From Marinomonas ostreistagni (GTDB taxonomy: Bacteria; Pseudomonadota; Gammaproteobacteria; Pseudomonadales; Marinomonadaceae): 64,000 nt of DNA. Made by a program: the position numbers and the translations under genes. Below, in pieces: positions 59,268-64,000 of this stretch (position 1 is its first letter; each line of letters starts with the position of its first letter). Below the pieces are notes generated by a model, which was given only the letters and a program-made list of their open reading frames with translations, did no database searches and was not told the DNA's origin. Location of the stretch: NCBI RefSeq assembly GCF_016461785.1, contig NZ_JAEMUH010000007.1, positions 124,001 through 188,000 of the forward strand. The letters are read 5' to 3'.

Positions 59268-60101
59268 TTATAGACCCAATGCTTTCGCGTGATGAACGAG
59301 GTGGTCATCAATAAAGCTAGAGATAAAGAAGTAACTGTGATCGTAGCCAGACTGACGACGTAGCGTCAGTTCATGACCTGCTTTTTCACAGGCTTGCTCA
59401 AGCGCTTCTGGCTTAAGTTGCTCTTCTAGGAAGTTATCCGCTTCACCTTGGTCAACCAATAACGGTAGACGCTCTTGAGAAATCGCGATCAACTCACAGG
59501 TATCCCACGCTTTCCACGCTTCACGATCATCACCTAAGTAACCGGTGAAGGCTTTCTCGCCCCAAGGACACTGCGTTGGATTTGTGATCGGCGCAAACGC
59601 TGACACAGATTGGTAACGACCTGGATTTTTAAGCGCACAAATTAGCGCGCCGTGACCGCCCATAGAGTGACCAGAGATAGAACGCTTATCCGTGACTGGG
59701 AAGTGCTCTTCTACCAATGTTGGCAACTCTTTTACCACATAGTCGTACATGTGGTAAGTGTTTGAGTATGGCACCACCGTTGCGTTCACATAGAAACCTG
59801 CACCAGAGCCAAAGTCGTAGCTTTCATGCTCTGCTGGGTAATCGGTACCACGCGGACTCGTGTCAGGCATTACAATCGCAAGACCGAGTTCCGCTGCTTT
59901 CTTAAACGCACCAGCTTTCTGTGAGAAGTTCTCATCCGTGCAAGTCAAACCTGACAACCAGTACAACACAGGTACATTTTCGCTCTCAGCTTGTGCTGGC
60001 AAAAAGATGGCAAATACCATGTCACCTTTTACAGACAAACTTTCGTGACGGTAGCGTTTCAACCAACCGCCGCTTACTTTCGTGCTCGATAAAAGTTCCA
60101 T
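59268..60101 (-). CDS. frmB: S-formylglutathione hydrolase
   Basis: Hydrolyses S-formylglutathione to formate and glutathione in formaldehyde detoxification. 277 residues, esterase D family. Nucleophile Ser146 in GHSMGGHGAL, YWLSGLTCTDENF near 47 and the GEADNFL and YDHSYFFISSFIDDH segments carrying the Asp and His of the triad. It lies 65 bases downstream of frmA on the same strand, with a hairpin between. Confidence 0.95.
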   Translation of the reverse strand: MELLSSTKVSGGWLKRYRHESLSVKGDMVFAIFLPAQAESENVPVLYWLSGLTCTDENFSQKAGAFKKAAELGLAIVMPDTSPRGTDYPAEHESYDFGSGAGFYVNATVVPYSNTYHMYDYVVKELPTLVEEHFPVTDKRSISGHSMGGHGALICALKNPGRYQSVSAFAPITNPTQCPWGEKAFTGYLGDDREAWKAWDTCELIAISQERLPLLVDQGEADNFLEEQLKPEALEQACEKAGHELTLRRQSGYDHSYFFISSFIDDHLVHHAKALGL

Positions 60102-60123
60102 AATTCCCTCTTCGTATCAGTAA

Positions 60124-60152
60124 AAAAAGCCCATCCTAGAGATGGGCTTTTT
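60124..60152 (-). terminator. Hairpin between frmA and frmB
   Basis: Perfect 12-bp arms AAAAAGCCCATC (60124-60135) and GATGGGCTTTTT (60141-60152) in the 65-base gap. On the minus strand it looks like a full Rho-independent terminator, so frmB may be expressed at a lower level than frmA or have its own promoter. Confidence 0.7.
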
Positions 60153-60166
60153 AAGATGATGAACGC

Positions 60167-61330
<1,164 letters not shown>

Positions 61331-61350
61331 CTAAGTGTAGACGCAAAAAA

Positions 61351-61390
61351 CTATTGCGATAATAGCCATTTTGACAAATTATTATTGTCA
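61351..61390. promoter_or_regulatory. Candidate LysR operator in the frmA-lysR intergenic region
   Basis: Two inverted repeats, CTATT-GCGAT-AATAG at 61351-61365 and TGACAA-ATTATTA-TTGTCA at 61372-61390, lie in the 130-base gap between the divergent starts. Spaced palindromes of this kind are typical LysR sites. Confidence 0.45.
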
Positions 61391-61418
61391 TACAGCAACA
61401 ATAGCGAGTAATAATGTC

Positions 61419-62324
61419 ATGAAACACTGGGAAGCCATGGAAGCCTTTGTCGAAGTCGTGCATCAGGGGAGCTTCTCCAAAGCCGCAAGCAGGTTAAATG
61501 TTTCGGCTTCACACATCAGTCGCTTGATTACCCATTTAGAAGAGCGTTTAAACACCACGCTGTTATTTCGCACCACGCGCAGTATTCGACTCAGTGAAGC
61601 GGGCGAGAAGTTTTACCAACACTGTCGCGAGCTACCGAATGCACTCGCCAGCGCGGAAGAAGCCGTCAGTGCCCTCACTCAAGCACCCATGGGTACACTG
61701 CGTATTACCTGCGCCACCACCTTTGGCGAGCGCTACCTAGCGCCCTTGCTCAATGACTTTTTAATGCAAAACCCACAAGTCGACTTAGACTTTCATCTTA
61801 CCAACCGCGAAGTGGACTTGGTGGAAGAAGGTTATGACCTCGCCATCCGCATGGGAGCACTGCGTGACTCCAGCCTGTTATCAAGACGACTGTGTGACCG
61901 AGCTGAATATCTGTGTGCCTCTCGGGAGTACGTTGACCAACATGGCGTGCCTCACACCCTCGCTGAACTGAGCAAACACAAATGCTTAATGGGCTCTAAA
62001 ACTCACTGGGTATTCAGTCAGAACGGTCAGCGTAAAGAAGTCAAAGTCTCCAGCCATTGGCGCAGTAACTCTGGCCCTGCCCTTCTCGACGCCATCCGCC
62101 GAGGTCTCGGTATTGCGCAATTGCCTGATTACTATGTAAAAGAAGACTTAGCGTCAGGGCGACTGATTTCATTGCTCCCACAATATCAGTACCCCTACAC
62201 CGGTGTGTGGCTGGTTTATCCTCGCGCCCAACAGCCGTCACCGAAACTCAAAGCCGTTTGCGATTACTTGATTGAGCGCTTTGAAAAAGAAGATATTTTT
62301 GCCAGTTGGAGTAAACGGCTTTGA
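61419..62324 (+). CDS. LysR-family transcriptional regulator
   Basis: 302 residues from ATG 61419 (MKHWEAMEAFVEVVHQGSFSKAA); the frame extends 16 codons upstream without better signals. N-terminal helix-turn-helix (FSKAASRLNVSASHISRLITHLEERL) and a LysR substrate-binding domain, similar to the CrgA/AaeR-type group with TLRITCATTFGERYLAPLL. It is divergent from frmA and probably controls the formaldehyde genes, as in other Proteobacteria. Confidence 0.93.
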   Translation: MKHWEAMEAFVEVVHQGSFSKAASRLNVSASHISRLITHLEERLNTTLLFRTTRSIRLSEAGEKFYQHCRELPNALASAEEAVSALTQAPMGTLRITCATTFGERYLAPLLNDFLMQNPQVDLDFHLTNREVDLVEEGYDLAIRMGALRDSSLLSRRLCDRAEYLCASREYVDQHGVPHTLAELSKHKCLMGSKTHWVFSQNGQRKEVKVSSHWRSNSGPALLDAIRRGLGIAQLPDYYVKEDLASGRLISLLPQYQYPYTGVWLVYPRAQQPSPKLKAVCDYLIERFEKEDIFASWSKRL

Positions 62325-62338
62325 TACTAAGCGAACCA

Positions 62339-62363
62339 GAGCTAACAAGCCTTGTTAGCTCTC
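62339..62363. terminator. Inverted repeat between convergent genes
   Basis: Arms AGAGCTAACA/TGTTAGCTCT with a 5-base loop, overlapping the stop of the membrane-protein gene. It lacks a clear T-run on either side. Confidence 0.45.
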
Positions 62364-63386
62364 TCTAAACTCCAATAGCTCTCTTAGTGGCAAAGGCATT
62401 TTTTTCCTGGCGGCCATCGAAATATTTTGCTCGTTTTTCTGCCAAATCACACCAAGCGCAATAATACCAAGCCCTATCAACACCAACGCCATTGGAAAGA
62501 GCCAACTGTCTTTGAAGACACTAGATGCTAGATGACCGAAATAAGCACAACAGCCTAATGCTCCGAATACTACAAACACTCGCCGCATCAACAATACACC
62601 AATACCAACCATCACCAGGTTAATGCTGAAGTAGATAAATTTAGAAAGCTCATCATCAGAATGCTGACTGCTCATGCCTCCCCAAAAAGTGAGGACACCA
62701 AAAATATACAGCCAAAATGCGTAGTCAGCGATTTTATGGGCTTTTAGGTCAACCACAAAAGCCAAGATAATCATGACCAAACCAACGTACATAGAAATTA
62801 AGGTTCTAAGTTCATAGGCAGATCGATCACCCGCTAACATCAATGCAACATCCATCGACATATACCAAAGCGAGACAGCGATGGGCATGAGCATAAATGG
62901 ATATTTATACTTCCAAGCCAGCAAACCACCTACGGCAAGAGTAGCAACTTCCATATAAATCCAATGCCATTTAATGGTTCTATGAAAGCTTTTATACACA
63001 CTGTCATCAGGCCAAACGCCTAACCATTTCTGCAGCCCATAAACCGCTAACGGTGTTATACAAACCACAAAGGTCGCACATATACCTGCAGGAATACTTA
63101 AGTTTCTAGCGGCGAACACATGGCATATCCAAAGCCCGAGCACAGCATACAAGAGCGAAATAAAGAATATCCCAGCGCCGCCAAACGACTCCCATCCTAA
63201 ATTCATAAACAGCGACATTGCCCCGATGGCCATCATACCGCCAAGGTAATAGAGGGTATGCGTGAAATTGAATGTCGGAGTGCTCTGCGACTGATGCGAC
63301 AAGAACTCATACAAGGCTTCAGACTGCTCAGTGGAAATAATCCCCTCGTTCGCAGCGGCTTTCAATTGTCTCTTTGTTACATCCAT
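62355..63386 (-). CDS. Polytopic membrane protein, DUF2157-like
   Basis: 343 residues with about nine to ten membrane helices and a short N-terminal cytoplasmic domain (KRQLKAAANEGIISTEQSEALYEFL) like that of DUF2157 proteins. GGGGGA five bases before the ATG supports the start. Function unknown. The pattern of helices gives no transporter signature. Confidence 0.75.
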   Translation of the reverse strand: MDVTKRQLKAAANEGIISTEQSEALYEFLSHQSQSTPTFNFTHTLYYLGGMMAIGAMSLFMNLGWESFGGAGIFFISLLYAVLGLWICHVFAARNLSIPAGICATFVVCITPLAVYGLQKWLGVWPDDSVYKSFHRTIKWHWIYMEVATLAVGGLLAWKYKYPFMLMPIAVSLWYMSMDVALMLAGDRSAYELRTLISMYVGLVMIILAFVVDLKAHKIADYAFWLYIFGVLTFWGGMSSQHSDDELSKFIYFSINLVMVGIGVLLMRRVFVVFGALGCCAYFGHLASSVFKDSWLFPMALVLIGLGIIALGVIWQKNEQNISMAARKKMPLPLRELLEFRES

Positions 63387-63442
63387 TTAAGTCCCCCAAA
63401 ATCCAAAGAAAGTCGAAGTGAAGCAGTGTAGTCCAAGAAGCG

Positions 63443-64000
63443 TTAATGCTTTTTAAACTTTACATTGCCGCTTTTGATGGCATCTAGTAAACCTTCAACG
63501 TGCTCATTATTGGGCGTTAGACCTTTGTAGATCTCAAGATTTTTTACAGCCAACTCCATGTTTTGCTGCGATAAATAGACCATACCTAGCGAATAGTAAG
63601 CTTGCTTCACCCCTGCTTTTGCTGATTTTTCTAAATACGGCAATGCTTTGCTTCCTTGATTACTATCAGCTAGGAAAACACCGTACCTATAATTTGCAAA
63701 CGTATCATCTGGCATCTGATTAAGTAGGTTTCTAAAATCTCGATCCGCCTTATCCGCCGAACCAGGAATATCTAGCATGAATCCAATACTATTTATAAGG
63801 CTGCTGCGTTTTAAAAGATCAGTAGATGCTGTCGGCGTATCCACAAGAATATCCAACACTCCTGAAAGCGACCGTGCGTCAGCTTTAGCACGTCGCAAAT
63901 CCGCAGCGTTGTCAAACCTAGGAGGATAAACACTCGCATGTTTCCCAAGGTCATTAATGATTGAATCTAAATATCGTAAATCAACGCCTTTCTTTTGACC
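63443..64000 (-). CDS. TPR-repeat protein, 5' end outside the window
   Basis: The frame is open from the right edge (64000) to the stop at 63443; the TTG at 63898 that could be read as a start is internal. 185 residues visible. The C-terminal part has tetratricopeptide repeats (DTFANYRYGVFLADSNQGSKALPYLEKSA, AYYSLGMVYLSQQNMELAVKNLEIY). The upstream part (VDLRYLDSIINDLGKHASVYPPRFD) has no family I can name. Role unknown. Confidence 0.75.
   Translation of the reverse strand, partial: GQKKGVDLRYLDSIINDLGKHASVYPPRFDNAADLRRAKADARSLSGVLDILVDTPTASTDLLKRSSLINSIGFMLDIPGSADKADRDFRNLLNQMPDDTFANYRYGVFLADSNQGSKALPYLEKSAKAGVKQAYYSLGMVYLSQQNMELAVKNLEIYKGLTPNNEHVEGLLDAIKSGNVKFKKH

Overview
This window is a chromosomal segment of a marine gammaproteobacterium. 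Protein sequences and gene neighbourhoods (ispA-dxs, prfB-lysS, ssrS-ygfA next to zapA, an aot-type transporter beside an ArgR-type AraC regulator and a 180-kDa NAD-glutamate dehydrogenase) point to Oceanospirillales, most likely Marinomonas or a close relative; the genus is an inference. Base composition and coding style look even throughout. I see no insertion sequence, prophage, integron, CRISPR array, tRNA or rRNA.

Layout. 1-3362 (+): the 3' end of ispA, then dxs (isoprenoid precursors) and a small NAD(P)-binding protein. 3427-6423: divergent EamA transporter and GGDEF/EAL protein. 6433-12157 (-): a CoA-transferase, hisC, then prfB-lysS, with prfB interrupted by the programmed +1 frameshift. 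12300-13469 (+): zapA, 6S RNA and ygfA. 13475-32656 (-): about 19 kb of same-strand envelope genes: kdsD-kdsA-kdsC-kdsB, gspN, gspC-gspD, a TraF-like outer-membrane barrel, pqiABC, and gspE-M. The type II secretion genes are split by the barrel gene and the MCE-type lipid-transport module, and gspE starts directly after the pqiC stop. 32746-37567: Zur-controlled znuA, astE, Nudix and DUF2927 genes, hemE. 37597-49153: a P-II gene, an arginine/ornithine-type ABC transporter, the ArgR-type regulator, and divergently NAD-GDH and astC; a direct repeat resembling the Pseudomonas ArgR operator lies between regulator and dehydrogenase. 49330-57364: NlpC/P60 lipoprotein, SbmA-like transporter, argC, RNase J-like nuclease, MFS transporter, HlyU protein, hydrolase and SDR. 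57530-62324: chemoreceptor, then glutathione-dependent formaldehyde oxidation (frmA, frmB) with a divergent LysR regulator. 62355-64000 (-): a membrane protein and a truncated TPR protein.

Together the window is core and lineage-typical metabolism plus envelope biogenesis. I did not find a convincing new defence or mobile system. The most notable points are the interleaving of the T2SS and Pqi modules, the predicted ArgR operator with its arginine-to-glutamate gene set, and a few uncharacterised small genes.
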